A DNA stretch of 64,000 nucleotides, from positions 310,001 to 374,000 of the forward strand of contig NZ_BEWC01000005.1 in assembly GCF_003112575.1 (NCBI RefSeq). The letters run 5' to 3'. The stretch is from Streptomyces ardesiacus. Lineage in GTDB: Bacteria > Actinomycetota > Actinomycetes > Streptomycetales > Streptomycetaceae. The notes under the pieces were generated by a model that saw only the letters and a list, made by a program, of their open reading frames with translations, was not told the DNA's origin and did no database searches. This document shows positions 50,595 to 59,529 of the stretch, piece by piece; position 1 is the first letter of the stretch; every line of letters begins with the position of its first letter. Both the position numbers and the translations under genes were made by a program.

Positions 50595-52265
50595 GTGACC
50601 GTCCGCAGCACCGCCGGTGCCCCCGACCTGTCGTCCAAGGACCCCACCTGGTGGCGGCAGGCCGTCATCTACCAGGTCTATCCCCGCAGCTTCGCCGACG
50701 CCGACGGCGACGGGCTCGGAGACCTGCGGGGCGTCACCCAGCGCCTGGCCCACCTGGCCGCGCTCGGCGTCGATGCCCTGTGGCTGAGCCCCTTCTACCC
50801 CTCCGAACTCGCCGACGGCGGCTACGACGTCGACGACTACCGCGACGTCGACCCGCGGCTGGGCACGCTGGACGACTTCGACGCGATGGCCGCCGAGGCC
50901 CACCGGCTGGGCCTGAAGGTGATCGTCGACCTGGTGCCCAACCACACCTCGCACCGCCACGCGTGGTTCCGCGAGGCACTGCGGGCGGGCCCGGGTTCCG
51001 CGGCCCGCGACCGCTACGTCTTCCGGGACGGCCGGGGCGAGCACGGGGAACTGCCGCCCACCGACTGGCAGTCCGTCTTCGGCGGCAGCGCCTGGGAGCG
51101 GGTGCCCGACGGACAGTGGTACCTGCACCTGTTCGCACCCCAGCAGCCCGACCTCAACTGGGAGAACGAACAGGTCCGCGCCGACTTCCGCACGACGCTG
51201 CGGTTCTGGTGCGACCGGGGCGTCGACGGCTTCCGCGTCGACGTCGCGCACGCGCTGGTCAAGGACCTGACCGAGCCGCTGCGCGACCTGGGCGCCCCCG
51301 AACTGAGCGGCGAGGCGGCCCTGTCCCGGTTCGCGCCGGGCACCCACCCCTTCTACGACCGCGACGACGTCCACGAGGTCTACCGCGACTGGCGCAAGAT
51401 CCTCGACTCCTACACCCCGCCCCGCACCGCGGTCGCCGAGGCATGGGTCCCGGGCCCCCGGCGCGTGCTGTACGCCCGTCCGGACGAACTGGGCCAGGCC
51501 TTCAACTTCGAGTACCTCCAGACCGGGTGGGACGCCGCCGAGCTGCGCGAGGTCATCACCGGCTCGCTGGCCGACGCGCGGGCCGCCGGCGCCTCGGCGA
51601 CCTGGGTGCTGTCCAACCACGACGTCGTCCGCCACGCCACCCGCCTCGCCCTGCCGCCGGGCACGGACACCGACGCCTGGCTGCTGTCCGGCGGCCACGC
51701 GCCCGCCGTCGACACGGCGGCCGGGCTGCGCCGGGCCCGCGCGGCGACGCTGCTGATGCTGGCGCTGCCCGGCTCGGCCTACCTCTACCAGGGCGAGGAA
51801 CTGGGCCTGCCCGAGGTGGCCGACCTGCCCACCGAGGTCCTCCAGGACCCGATCTGGGAACAGACCGGGCACGTCCGCAAGGGCCGCGACGGCTGCCGGG
51901 TGCCGCTGCCGTGGACGGCGGACGGGCCGTCGTACGGCTTCGGCGCGGGCGCGGCGTGGCTGCCGCAGCCGCCGTCCTTCGCCCGGTACGCCGTCCAGGC
52001 CCAGGACGGGGTGGCGGGCTCGACGCTGGAGCTGTACCGCACGGCCCTGCGCCTGCGCCGCAAGCTGCTCGACGGCGAGGAGCTGACCTGGTCGGACGAG
52101 GTTCCGGCGGGGGTCCTGCGGTTCGACCGCTCGGACGGCTGGCGCTGCGTCACCAACCTCTCCGCACGGACGGTCGACCTGCCGGCCGGCGAGGTCCTGC
52201 TGAGCAGCGCGCCCCTGGAGGGCGGCCGGCTGGGCCCTGACACGACGGTGTGGCTGGGCCTGTGA
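50595..52265 (+). CDS. GH13 alpha-glucosidase
   Basis: A 556-aa family GH13 enzyme hydrolysing alpha-glucosides such as maltose or short dextrins. Conserved regions: VIVDLVPNH, GFRVDVAH with nucleophile D216, acid/base E282 (VAEAWV) and LSNHD with D343. WWRQAVIYQVYPRSFADADG at the start is typical of the oligo-1,6-/alpha-glucosidase group. No signal peptide, so cytoplasmic. GTG start at 50595 with AAGGAGG upstream. No sugar ABC transporter or LacI regulator is adjacent. Confidence 0.92.
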   Translation: MTVRSTAGAPDLSSKDPTWWRQAVIYQVYPRSFADADGDGLGDLRGVTQRLAHLAALGVDALWLSPFYPSELADGGYDVDDYRDVDPRLGTLDDFDAMAAEAHRLGLKVIVDLVPNHTSHRHAWFREALRAGPGSAARDRYVFRDGRGEHGELPPTDWQSVFGGSAWERVPDGQWYLHLFAPQQPDLNWENEQVRADFRTTLRFWCDRGVDGFRVDVAHALVKDLTEPLRDLGAPELSGEAALSRFAPGTHPFYDRDDVHEVYRDWRKILDSYTPPRTAVAEAWVPGPRRVLYARPDELGQAFNFEYLQTGWDAAELREVITGSLADARAAGASATWVLSNHDVVRHATRLALPPGTDTDAWLLSGGHAPAVDTAAGLRRARAATLLMLALPGSAYLYQGEELGLPEVADLPTEVLQDPIWEQTGHVRKGRDGCRVPLPWTADGPSYGFGAGAAWLPQPPSFARYAVQAQDGVAGSTLELYRTALRLRRKLLDGEELTWSDEVPAGVLRFDRSDGWRCVTNLSARTVDLPAGEVLLSSAPLEGGRLGPDTTVWLGL

Positions 52266-52383
52266 CCGGCGCCCTTCACCCGGACGGCCGTGCGCGCTGG
52301 TGGCGGGGCGGGGACGGTGGTGCCGTGGAGGGGCGGCCGCACCCGCACGGCACCGGCCGCACCGGCCCCACCAGGAGGCACCG

Positions 52384-53157
52384 ATGCAGCAGGCCCCCGC
52401 CGCGCTCGCCGTGGCCCTGGCGTTGACGGCGACCGCCTGCGGCGCGGCCGGTGAGCGGGCGGCGGACCGGCCGGCCGGCACCCCGTCGGGGACCGTACGG
52501 TCCCCGGCCGCGCTTCCGTCGGCCGCGCTGCCCCCGGCGCTCACCCCGGGGCAGGCGCGGGCGGCCCTGATCACGGCGGCGGACCTGGGGGAGGCGTGGG
52601 AGCCGACGCGGGGCGCCGCGACCTGGCGAGACGAGGTGCTCAAGACCGCGTCGGAAGGAACCGCGCAGGACGGCTGCCGGCGCCTCCTCGACGCCCTGTA
52701 CACGGAGGACCTCTTCGGCGGGAGCGCCGCCGCCGCACCCCGCGCCACCGCCGCCCTGGACGACACGGACACCGGGGCCCAGCTCCACTACCGGATCACC
52801 TCGTACCGCGCCGCCGACCTCGACCGGACCCTGGCGTGGCTGGCGACGCTGCCGGACACGTGCGGGCACGTCGGGACGCGGGCCGCCGGGACCGCCCGGG
52901 AGGTCCGGGTCACCGCCCTGACCCCGCCGGAGACGGGGGACGCCCGCGTCGGCCTGCGGGTGACCGTGCGGGACACGGCGGCCACCGAGGACGGGACCCT
53001 CACCGTGGACGTGATCGCCGTCCGCATCGGCGACGACGCCCTGAGCCTCACCCACGGCACCCTCGGCACCCCCTCCGGCACCGCCACCCGCACGGCCACC
53101 GAAACGGGCACGGCCCGCCTGACGGAAGCCCGGCGCCAGGGCCGCGCCCAGGTGTGA
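52384..53157 (+). CDS. putative lipoprotein of unknown function
   Basis: A 257-aa exported protein. The ATG at 52384 (AGGAGG upstream) gives a signal (ALAVALALTATAC) with a weak lipobox ending in ATAC. The mature part is mixed alpha/beta with two further Cys (QDGCRRLL and DTCGHV) and repeated Thr near the C-terminus. No family recognised. It could be a penicillin-binding or sensor accessory protein, but nothing shows this. Confidence 0.75.
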   Translation: MQQAPAALAVALALTATACGAAGERAADRPAGTPSGTVRSPAALPSAALPPALTPGQARAALITAADLGEAWEPTRGAATWRDEVLKTASEGTAQDGCRRLLDALYTEDLFGGSAAAAPRATAALDDTDTGAQLHYRITSYRAADLDRTLAWLATLPDTCGHVGTRAAGTAREVRVTALTPPETGDARVGLRVTVRDTAATEDGTLTVDVIAVRIGDDALSLTHGTLGTPSGTATRTATETGTARLTEARRQGRAQV

Positions 53158-53235
53158 CGCCACGCCGGTCAACGGCTCCCTGCCGCCGACGCACACGGAA
53201 GCCGCCCCTGTGGCAGGAGCCGACCGGGGCGGAAG

Positions 53236-53286
53236 CCGAACCGCGCGGGAGCCGAACCCGGCGGAAACCGAACCGCGCGGGAGCCG
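53236..53286. repeat. 19-bp direct repeat CCGAACCGCGCGGGAGCCG
   Basis: Two identical copies at 53236-53254 and 53268-53286, offset 32 bp, in the non-coding stretch 53158-53679. Confidence 0.6.
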
Positions 53287-53315
53287 GGCCGGGCGCGCCC
53301 ACCGGAGGCGACCGC

Positions 53316-53642
53316 CGCCCCGGCGGTGCCCACCGCGCCCCCAGGCACAGGCGAACGGCTACAACAGGGCCGCCCGACGCTGACATGCCGGGCCCCAGCG
53401 CGACCGCACCGCAGCGCGCGAACCCTGCCACGCGGACGCCCCCGCCCCGGCACACCGTGACCAGCGGCACAGCGCCGCCGGTCAGGAACCACCCCCGTGC
53501 CGCCCCAGCGGTGCCCACCACGCCCCCAGGCACAGGCGAACGGCCACAACAGGGCCGCCCCGACGCTGACGTGCCTGGTCCCAGCGCGACCGCACCGCAG
53601 CGCGCGAACCCTGCCACGCCGGCGCCCCGCCCCGGCACACCG
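53316..53642. repeat. 142-bp imperfect direct duplication
   Basis: Copies at 53316-53457 and 53501-53642, offset 185 bp, differ at about ten positions. They fill most of the 522-bp intergenic region between the lipoprotein and the HTH-TPR regulator gene. No supported ORF or RNA family recognised in either copy. Confidence 0.7.
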
Positions 53643-53679
53643 AACCCGGCGGCGCGGCGCCGTCGGCGCGGCGCGGTCC

Positions 53680-55029
53680 CTACAGCGGTGGTGCCGCCGG
53701 TGCCGGGCCCAGGGTGGTCGTGCCCGGGGCGGTGCGGTGGCCCAGGCCGGTGCGGTAGGCGTCCAGGGCGGCCTCGACGCGGCCGGTGCGGCGCAGCAGG
53801 TCGCCGAGGAGCCGGCACAGGTCGGCGAGGTCACCGGCCGCCCCGGCCCGCTCCAGCAGGCTCAGCGCGCGGACGTAGTGCTCCTCGGCGGCCTCGGTGT
53901 CCCGGGCGTCCTCGGCGATGATGCCGAGCAGCCGGTGCGCGCCCGCGGAGTGCACGGCGCCGCGCTCGGAGGAGAGGTCGTCGAGGACGCCGTGCAGCAG
54001 TTCCGCGGCCTCCTGGGACTTGCCCCGCCGGTGCAGCACGTCCGCCAGCTCGACGGCGACCTGGCTGCTGTACAGGGCGGCGCGGCTGGCTGACAGCATG
54101 CCGAGGGCCTCGCGCATCTCGGCCTCGGCGCGCGGGAGTTCGCCGTTCTGCGCGTAGACGTACCCCCGCATCCAGTGGCAGTTGGCCAGCTCGGTGCGGA
54201 GTTGCAGCGTGCGGTACAGCTCGGCGGCCTTGGCGAGGGAGGCGTCGGCGTCGGCGAGGCGGCCCTCGGCGAGCAGGGTGCGGGCGACCGACCGGTGCAT
54301 GCGGGCCACCAGCGCGGGGTCGCCGGCGCTGGGGGCCAGGGAGAGGGCGAGTTCGGCGGCCTGGGCGGCGCGTGCGTGGGCGCCCATGTCCATGTACGGG
54401 CCGATCGCGCTGGCGTACAGCAGCAGCAGGGCGTCCGGGTCGTGCAGCCCGCCGCGGTTCAGCTCGTCGAGGGTGGACTCCAGCAGGTAGACGGCGTACC
54501 GCAGTTCACCGGCGAGGTAGTGGGACAGGGCGCGTCCGCGCACGGCGGGGACGCGGGCGGGCAGCGGGGCGCCGGCGTCGGCCAGGCACTGCTCGGCCCG
54601 CTCGAAGTACTCCCGCCCGGCGGCCAGTTCACCGGTCTCCACCGCGCACTCCCCGAGCCCGAGCAGCGCGGCGGCCCGCTCGTCGGTCAGCTCGTACGCC
54701 TCGGCCTCGGCGAGCAGCCCGGCGTACTGCCCGGCGGCCTGTTCGGCACCCTCGGTGGCGAGGGTGCGCTGCGCCCCGGTCAGCCGCAGGCGCAGGTCGG
54801 TGGCGAGGTGGGCGGGGCGCCCGGTGGCCAGCTCCTCGTAGCCGACGCCGAGCCGCTCGGCGAGGTGCCGCAGGGCCTCCTCGGAGGGGCGGACGCGGCC
54901 GGCCTCCAGGGTGGAGATGTACGCGGGCGTGTAGGCCGGCTCCGCGAGCTGGCGCTGGGTCAGCCCGCGCTCGGCGCGCAGCCGCTGCACCCGGCGCCCG
55001 ATGGCGTTTCGGTCGTCACGGTCCCCCAC
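53680..55029 (-). CDS. XRE HTH-TPR regulator
   Basis: A 449-aa regulator. The GTG at 55029 has GGGGAG 6 bp upstream and is preferred to a TTG at 55035. The N-terminal XRE helix-turn-helix (about 5-65: RVQRLRAERGLTQRQLAEPA, YISTLEAGRVRPSEEALRHL) is followed by about ten helical TPR-like repeats to the C-terminus (for example AAALLGLGECAVETGELAAG, ALSLLERAGAAGDLADLCRL). HTH plus TPR is the plan of RRNPP peptide receptors and of several Streptomyces regulators. It is divergent from a tiny secreted peptide gene. Confidence 0.88.
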   Translation of the reverse strand: MGDRDDRNAIGRRVQRLRAERGLTQRQLAEPAYTPAYISTLEAGRVRPSEEALRHLAERLGVGYEELATGRPAHLATDLRLRLTGAQRTLATEGAEQAAGQYAGLLAEAEAYELTDERAAALLGLGECAVETGELAAGREYFERAEQCLADAGAPLPARVPAVRGRALSHYLAGELRYAVYLLESTLDELNRGGLHDPDALLLLYASAIGPYMDMGAHARAAQAAELALSLAPSAGDPALVARMHRSVARTLLAEGRLADADASLAKAAELYRTLQLRTELANCHWMRGYVYAQNGELPRAEAEMREALGMLSASRAALYSSQVAVELADVLHRRGKSQEAAELLHGVLDDLSSERGAVHSAGAHRLLGIIAEDARDTEAAEEHYVRALSLLERAGAAGDLADLCRLLGDLLRRTGRVEAALDAYRTGLGHRTAPGTTTLGPAPAAPPL

Positions 55030-55076
55030 TGCCAACTCCCCATGAGGCTCTTGCCGTTCGGCTCGGACGGCTCTAG

Positions 55077-55105
55077 GTTAAACGGCGTATTAAGTGCGCT
55101 TAACC
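55077..55105. promoter_or_regulatory. TTAA-containing inverted-repeat operator
   Basis: TTAA appears at 55078, 55090 and 55100. TTAAG-TGCG-CTTAA is a perfect inverted repeat (55090-55103), and GGTTAA with TTAACC bound the whole 29-bp element. In very GC-rich DNA this AT-rich symmetry stands out. It lies 48 bp from the HTH-TPR start and 39 bp from the peptide start. Confidence 0.6.
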
Positions 55106-55143
55106 GTGCTTGACACAACCCCCCTGATCCCACCGAGGACACC

Positions 55144-55335
55144 GTGCCCGTACGCACCCGCACCGCCGAACGTTACGCCAGGGCCGTCGCCGCCGGCGTC
55201 GTCACCGTGGCCGGTCTGCTGCTGGCCGCCAACGCGGCCCCGGCGGACGCGGAACCACGCTCCTCCTCCCCGGCGCCGGTGTCCGGCACCGCCCCCGTCC
55301 CCGCCCAGGACGGCTCGGCCACCGCGGCCCGCTAG
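55144..55335 (+). CDS. 63-aa secreted peptide precursor
   Basis: GTG start at 55144 with GAGG upstream. The product has a basic N-terminus (PVRTRTAERYAR), a hydrophobic core (AVAAGVVTVAGLLLAANAA) and a cleavage-type APADA, leaving about 27 residues: EPRSSSPAPVSGTAPVPAQD then GSATAAR. It is divergent from the HTH-TPR gene and shares its 114-bp promoter region. A signalling-peptide precursor is a hypothesis; a plain small exported protein is the alternative. Confidence 0.65.
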   Translation: MPVRTRTAERYARAVAAGVVTVAGLLLAANAAPADAEPRSSSPAPVSGTAPVPAQDGSATAAR

Positions 55336-55484
55336 GCCCCGGCGGCGGATCGGGCCGCGGGTGCGGGTGCGGGAGCCGGCGCACCGGGCCCCGGCCACCG
55401 GCATCGGCGGGGCCGTGCGTCCTTCCCCCCGAACCGGCCCGCCGGTCAGGCCCGGCCCCCGTCGGTCCGCGTACGGGCCCGCGC

Positions 55485-56564
55485 TCAGCCCTGGGTCTGC
55501 AAGCGGCTCAGCTCGCGCTGGACGTGGTCCAGGGCGCCCTCGCGGCGACCCGGTACCCGGCCGCGCAACGCGGCGAGCGGCGGGCCCAGTTCGCGGGCGC
55601 TTCCGGCGTCGCGGATGCGTCCCCACTGGTGGTGGGCCCGGTCGACGGCCGCCTCCACGGCGGGCGCCTGCGGGGGCTGCCCCGCGCCGAGCCGGACCTC
55701 GGCCACCGACAGCCAGGCCCGGCAGCTGCGCACCGGGTCCCCGGCGAACATCGCCAGGTCGGCCCGGACCTCCGTCCAGTGCAGGGCGTCCTCGGAGGCG
55801 GGCCCGTACGCGTGGGCCGCGGCCCGCTCGTGCCGGGCGGCGAGCGCGTCGGCGTCCCCGTGCCGCCCGGAGCGCACGGCGGCGGCGATGACGGCGTGCG
55901 GGTCGCCCGCCACCGGCCCCGGCGCCGTCAGCACCAGGTCCGCGCCGGCCACCGCACCGGCGGCCGCGGTGTCCGCGGCGGCCCGGGCCAGCGCCTGCTG
56001 GTGCAGCTCGTCCGGCGGCGGCCGGTGCCCGCTGCGCAGGATCGTCGCGATGCCCCGCATGTACGCCGGGACGGCCACCGTCCGCCGTGCGGGCGGTGGC
56101 GCGACACGGCCGTAGACGGCGTTGTTGCGCCCGGAGTCCAGCGGGCTGGTCCGCAGCCACTGCCACGTCTCGTGGTCGGCGTGCAGGTCGAGCAGCAGGG
56201 TCGTCGCGCCGCTCGGCCGCAGCCGCAGCTCCTCGCGGATCCAGTGCCAGGGCAGGGCGGTGTAGCGGACGTTCGCCGGGGTCGTGCGGGCCAGCGCCAG
56301 GTGCGGAAGGCGCTGGCGCCGGTCCAGCTGCAGCTGCCCGGCGACGTAGACCGTGAGCGGTCCGGGGGCCGCCGCCGCGGCCCGCAGCCGGGTGAGGACG
56401 GCCTGCGGGTCCAGCGGGTCGGCCAGCTCGACGACGTTGGCCGTGTCCGCGCCGGAGAGCACGGCGGGCGGCACGGCCGCGAGCACGGGGAGCACGGAGG
56501 CGGCGTCCACCAGGCACCCGCGGCCCACGGGCGCCGCCGCGAGCAGCAGCACGGTTCCGGGCAT
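55485..56564 (-). CDS. degenerate caspase-like domain protein with helical repeat tail
   Basis: A 359-aa protein. The first 140 residues follow a caspase-like (C14) core: LTVYVAGQLQLD sits where VYYAGHG carries the catalytic His, and TTLLLDLHADHE where DxC carries the Cys. Here those are Gln77 and His128, so the dyad is lost. The intervening LPHLALARTTPANVRYTALP fits the family. The C-terminal half is helical, TPR-like (DALHWTEVRADLAMFAGDPV). The domain match is from pattern memory. It probably acts as a non-catalytic partner; the neighbour is a SpoIIE phosphatase. Confidence 0.6.
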   Translation of the reverse strand: MPGTVLLLAAAPVGRGCLVDAASVLPVLAAVPPAVLSGADTANVVELADPLDPQAVLTRLRAAAAAPGPLTVYVAGQLQLDRRQRLPHLALARTTPANVRYTALPWHWIREELRLRPSGATTLLLDLHADHETWQWLRTSPLDSGRNNAVYGRVAPPPARRTVAVPAYMRGIATILRSGHRPPPDELHQQALARAAADTAAAGAVAGADLVLTAPGPVAGDPHAVIAAAVRSGRHGDADALAARHERAAAHAYGPASEDALHWTEVRADLAMFAGDPVRSCRAWLSVAEVRLGAGQPPQAPAVEAAVDRAHHQWGRIRDAGSARELGPPLAALRGRVPGRREGALDHVQRELSRLQTQG

Positions 56565-56658
56565 GTCCCCTCCCCCTGTCGAGCAGTGCCGGGCACTGTC
56601 CTCACCGGTCGATCACGTACGGCAGCACGGTAACCGCTGCGACTGCGCGGCGGGGCAC

Positions 56659-57924
56659 TCACCCGTCGGCCGGCTCCTCCCGTCGCGGCCCGCGCCGTAC
56701 CGCGAAGACGGTGGTGTCGTCGGACAGCCGCCCCCGGCAGTGGCGCAGCGTCCCGTCCCGGACGAGGGCGACCAGGCGCGCGGGCGCGGCGTACCGGTCG
56801 TCGGCGGCGAGGGCGCGGGCGATGTCGCCGGCCGGGCAGTAGAAGACCCCGGCCGGGTCCCGGGCCTCGGTCACCCCGTCGGTGACCAGCAGCAGCGTCT
56901 CGTCCGCGGCCAGCGGCAGCCGGTGCACGGGCGGTGCCGCGCCCGGCCCGCCCGGCCCGCCCGGCAGGAGTTCGGCCATGCCCAGCGGCAGCCCGCCCGC
57001 GACCGGCAGGACGCGCACGCCGTCCGGTCCGACCGCCATCGGGGGCTCGTGGCCGAAGACCACGGCCTCCACCGCGTCCGGCAGGCCGGGGGAGAAGCCG
57101 ATCAGCACGGCGGTGGCGAACCGGTCGCCGTCGGACCGGCCCAAGGCCGCGGTGTGCCCGCGGTGGCGCACCATGCGGGTCTCCAGGCGCTCGGCGACCG
57201 TCGCGAGGTCCGGCTCGTGATAGGCGGCCTCGCGGAAGGTGCCGAGCAGCGCGGCGGCCGTCTCCACCGCGCCCAGCCCCTTGCCCTGCACGTCCCCGAC
57301 GAGGACCCGGGTGCCGTGCGGTCCGGGCTGGATGTCGTAGAAGTCGCCGCCGACGCGGGCCTCGCTGTCCGCGGAGAGGTAGACGGCGGCGTGGTCGAGG
57401 CCCCCGAAGCCCACCGGCAGCGGACGCAGCACGGTACGGCGGGTGGTGTCGGCGATGTCCCGCATGTGCAGCATGCGCCGCTCGCCGCCGACCCGGAACG
57501 CGGCGGCGACCACGGCGATGCCCCCGCCGAGCAGGACGAGGACCAGACCCGGCAGCCCCGTCTCCTCGCGGTGCTGCCAGACGCTGTCGGCCATGACGTA
57601 GACGACGACCGAGAGCACGGCGAAGACGGCCGTCCCCCACACCCCGCAGATCGCGGCGGCGACCCCCGGCACCAGCACCGTCCACGAGATGATCTCGAAC
57701 GCGCCGGTGGTGATGTCGCCCGCGACGATGCCCACGAGCAGGAGCAGCGGGAACAGCCAGGCGACCGTGCGGCCGCGCACGCTGAGGAGTTCGTGCCGGG
57801 ACACGGCGCCCCCCTGACCGGCGGCGTGCGCGAGCCGGCCGAGCGGCCGCCACCGGGCGCGCACCGGACTGCGGACACGACCCCTCACGGACCTCAGCGA
57901 AACACGCCCCCGCACGCCCCGCAT
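56659..57924 (-). CDS. membrane-anchored SpoIIE/PP2C serine phosphatase
   Basis: A 421-aa phosphatase. After a basic N-terminus, three to four membrane segments (about 55-140: VAWLFPLLLLVGIVAGDI, CGVWGTAVFAVLSVVVYVMA, LPGLVLVLLGGGIAVVAA) lead to a SpoIIE domain. Metal Asp motifs are GGDFYDI, GDVQGKGL, VTDGVTE and LSDDTTVFAV. The start at 57924 (ATG) has a weak site; a GTG at 57804 with AGGGGGG upstream is an alternative, giving 381 aa. Probably dephosphorylates an anti-anti-sigma factor. Confidence 0.88.
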   Translation of the reverse strand: MRGVRGRVSLRSVRGRVRSPVRARWRPLGRLAHAAGQGGAVSRHELLSVRGRTVAWLFPLLLLVGIVAGDITTGAFEIISWTVLVPGVAAAICGVWGTAVFAVLSVVVYVMADSVWQHREETGLPGLVLVLLGGGIAVVAAAFRVGGERRMLHMRDIADTTRRTVLRPLPVGFGGLDHAAVYLSADSEARVGGDFYDIQPGPHGTRVLVGDVQGKGLGAVETAAALLGTFREAAYHEPDLATVAERLETRMVRHRGHTAALGRSDGDRFATAVLIGFSPGLPDAVEAVVFGHEPPMAVGPDGVRVLPVAGGLPLGMAELLPGGPGGPGAAPPVHRLPLAADETLLLVTDGVTEARDPAGVFYCPAGDIARALAADDRYAAPARLVALVRDGTLRHCRGRLSDDTTVFAVRRGPRREEPADG

Positions 57925-58008
57925 CCCGACTTGCCGCCCGGGGCGCCCCGGTGTGCCCTGGTAGACGGGGGCAGGGCAGACGGGGCGACGAGGCAGAGGA
58001 GTGCTCTC

Positions 58009-58491
58009 ATGGCTCACGCGGTACCCACACCCGGAACGACCACCGGCGCCCGCACCGGCACGGGCCCGAGCAGGCCGGGGCGGCGCACGACGCCCGACGT
58101 CCTGGGCCCGAGGACCCACCTGCTGGTGAAGTGGGGGCTGCCCGTCGTGACGGCCCTGGTCTACGGCTACTGGGTCGCGTCCGTCCGCCGCCACGGCGGC
58201 CCCATCACCGGCTGGAACCTGCTGACCGGCTTCATGTCGGCGCTCGTGTTCGTCATCCTGTACGTCGCCCTCCGCGCGGTGACCCGGCGACTGCCGCCCG
58301 AGATCCACGCGGCGCTGTGGGGGGCGTTCGCGGGCTGCGCGCTGGGGTTCATCTACTCGGGCAGCGGGGTGGCCATGTTCACGTCGATCCTGGCGTCCCT
58401 GCTGCTGGCGGGGGCGGTGACGGCGGGGCTCGTCTACCACTACTACACGCGCCGGGACCCGGGGCGGGCCCGGCCGTCCGGCACCACCTGA
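58009..58491 (+). CDS. four-span membrane protein
   Basis: A 160-aa protein: a polar Thr/Arg-rich leader of 40 residues, then hydrophobic segments LVKWGLPVVTALVYGYWVAS, LLTGFMSALVFVILYVALRA, AALWGAFAGCALGFIYS and SILASLLLAGAVTAGLVYHY. The ATG at 58009 has GAGGAG upstream. Family not recognised; no catalytic motif seen. Confidence 0.75.
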   Translation: MAHAVPTPGTTTGARTGTGPSRPGRRTTPDVLGPRTHLLVKWGLPVVTALVYGYWVASVRRHGGPITGWNLLTGFMSALVFVILYVALRAVTRRLPPEIHAALWGAFAGCALGFIYSGSGVAMFTSILASLLLAGAVTAGLVYHYYTRRDPGRARPSGTT

Positions 58492-58563
58492 CCGGCTCGT
58501 CCCGGGCGGCCATATGCAGTCACGCCGGTCGCCGCCGACCGGCCCGGGGGGTTCCCTGGGAGG

Positions 58564-59484
58564 GTGTCCGCCCGCCTGCGGGGCGCCCTGTCGGCCGCCC
58601 TGATCGTCCTGGCCTGCCTGCTCGCGCCGTGCGCGACGCTGGCGGGCTGGGCGGTGTACGCGCTGGCCGACACCGGCCGGTACGTCGCCGCCGTGGGGCC
58701 GCTCGCCGACGACCCCGACGTGCGGGACGCGGCGGCCGACACCCTGGGCGCCGGGTTCGCCGGCATCGTCGACGAGGTCACGGCCGGCCCCGTGAACGGC
58801 GCCGTGCGCCTGTTCGTGCGGGACGCGGCCCGGTCGTTCACCCGGACGGATGCCTTCCAGGAGGGCTGGGACGAGGCCAACCGCACCGTCCACGCCGCCG
58901 TGCTGCGCGCCCTGCGGGACGACGCGGCGGCCGGACACGCGGTCACCGTCGACCTGGCCCCCGTCACCGAACGCGTGCGGGACCGGCTCGCCGAGGACCA
59001 CGTGCCCTTCGCCCGGCGCATCCCGGTCCGGCACACCGCGGTCACCCTGCTCACGGCCCCCGAGGCGGACCGGCTCCGGGAGGGCTACCGCATGCTCGAC
59101 GTCGCCGCCTTCTGGCTGCCGCTGGCGGCCGTCGTCTTCGCGGTCACCGGTATCGCCGTCGCCGCCCGCCGCCGCCGGGCCCTCGCCGCCGCCGGCCTCG
59201 GCACCGCCCTCGGCGGGGCGCTGCTCGCCCTCGCCGTCGTGGCCGGCCGCCGGCTCACCGTCACCGAACTCCCCGGCCCGGTGGACGGCCCCGCCGCGGG
59301 CGCCGTGTACGACGCCCTCACCGAGACCCTGCGCACCGTCTCCTGGCTCCTGGTCGCCCTCGGCCTCACGGTCGCGCTGACCGCCTGGCTCACCGCCCGG
59401 TACCGGCGCCGGCCGCCCCGCCGCCCCCCGGCGGAGCCCGCCACCGAACCGGCCCCGCCCCACCCGACCCGCACGGGTCCCTGA
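58564..59484 (+). CDS. membrane protein with large extracytoplasmic loop
   Basis: A 306-aa protein starting with GTG at 58564. One N-terminal helix (ALIVLACLLAPCATLAGWAV), then about 140 polar residues (DTGRYVAAVGPLADDPDVRD, DAAADTLGAGFAGIV) and three further helices near the C-terminus, ending in a basic Pro-rich tail. This plan is common in uncharacterised Streptomyces membrane proteins. The GGGAGG abuts the start, so the exact start is uncertain. Confidence 0.7.
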   Translation: MSARLRGALSAALIVLACLLAPCATLAGWAVYALADTGRYVAAVGPLADDPDVRDAAADTLGAGFAGIVDEVTAGPVNGAVRLFVRDAARSFTRTDAFQEGWDEANRTVHAAVLRALRDDAAAGHAVTVDLAPVTERVRDRLAEDHVPFARRIPVRHTAVTLLTAPEADRLREGYRMLDVAAFWLPLAAVVFAVTGIAVAARRRRALAAAGLGTALGGALLALAVVAGRRLTVTELPGPVDGPAAGAVYDALTETLRTVSWLLVALGLTVALTAWLTARYRRRPPRRPPAEPATEPAPPHPTRTGP

Positions 59485-59529
59485 AACCGCGTGGCGGGGC
59501 CCGTGCCCCGGCGGCTACGGTCACCGGGC

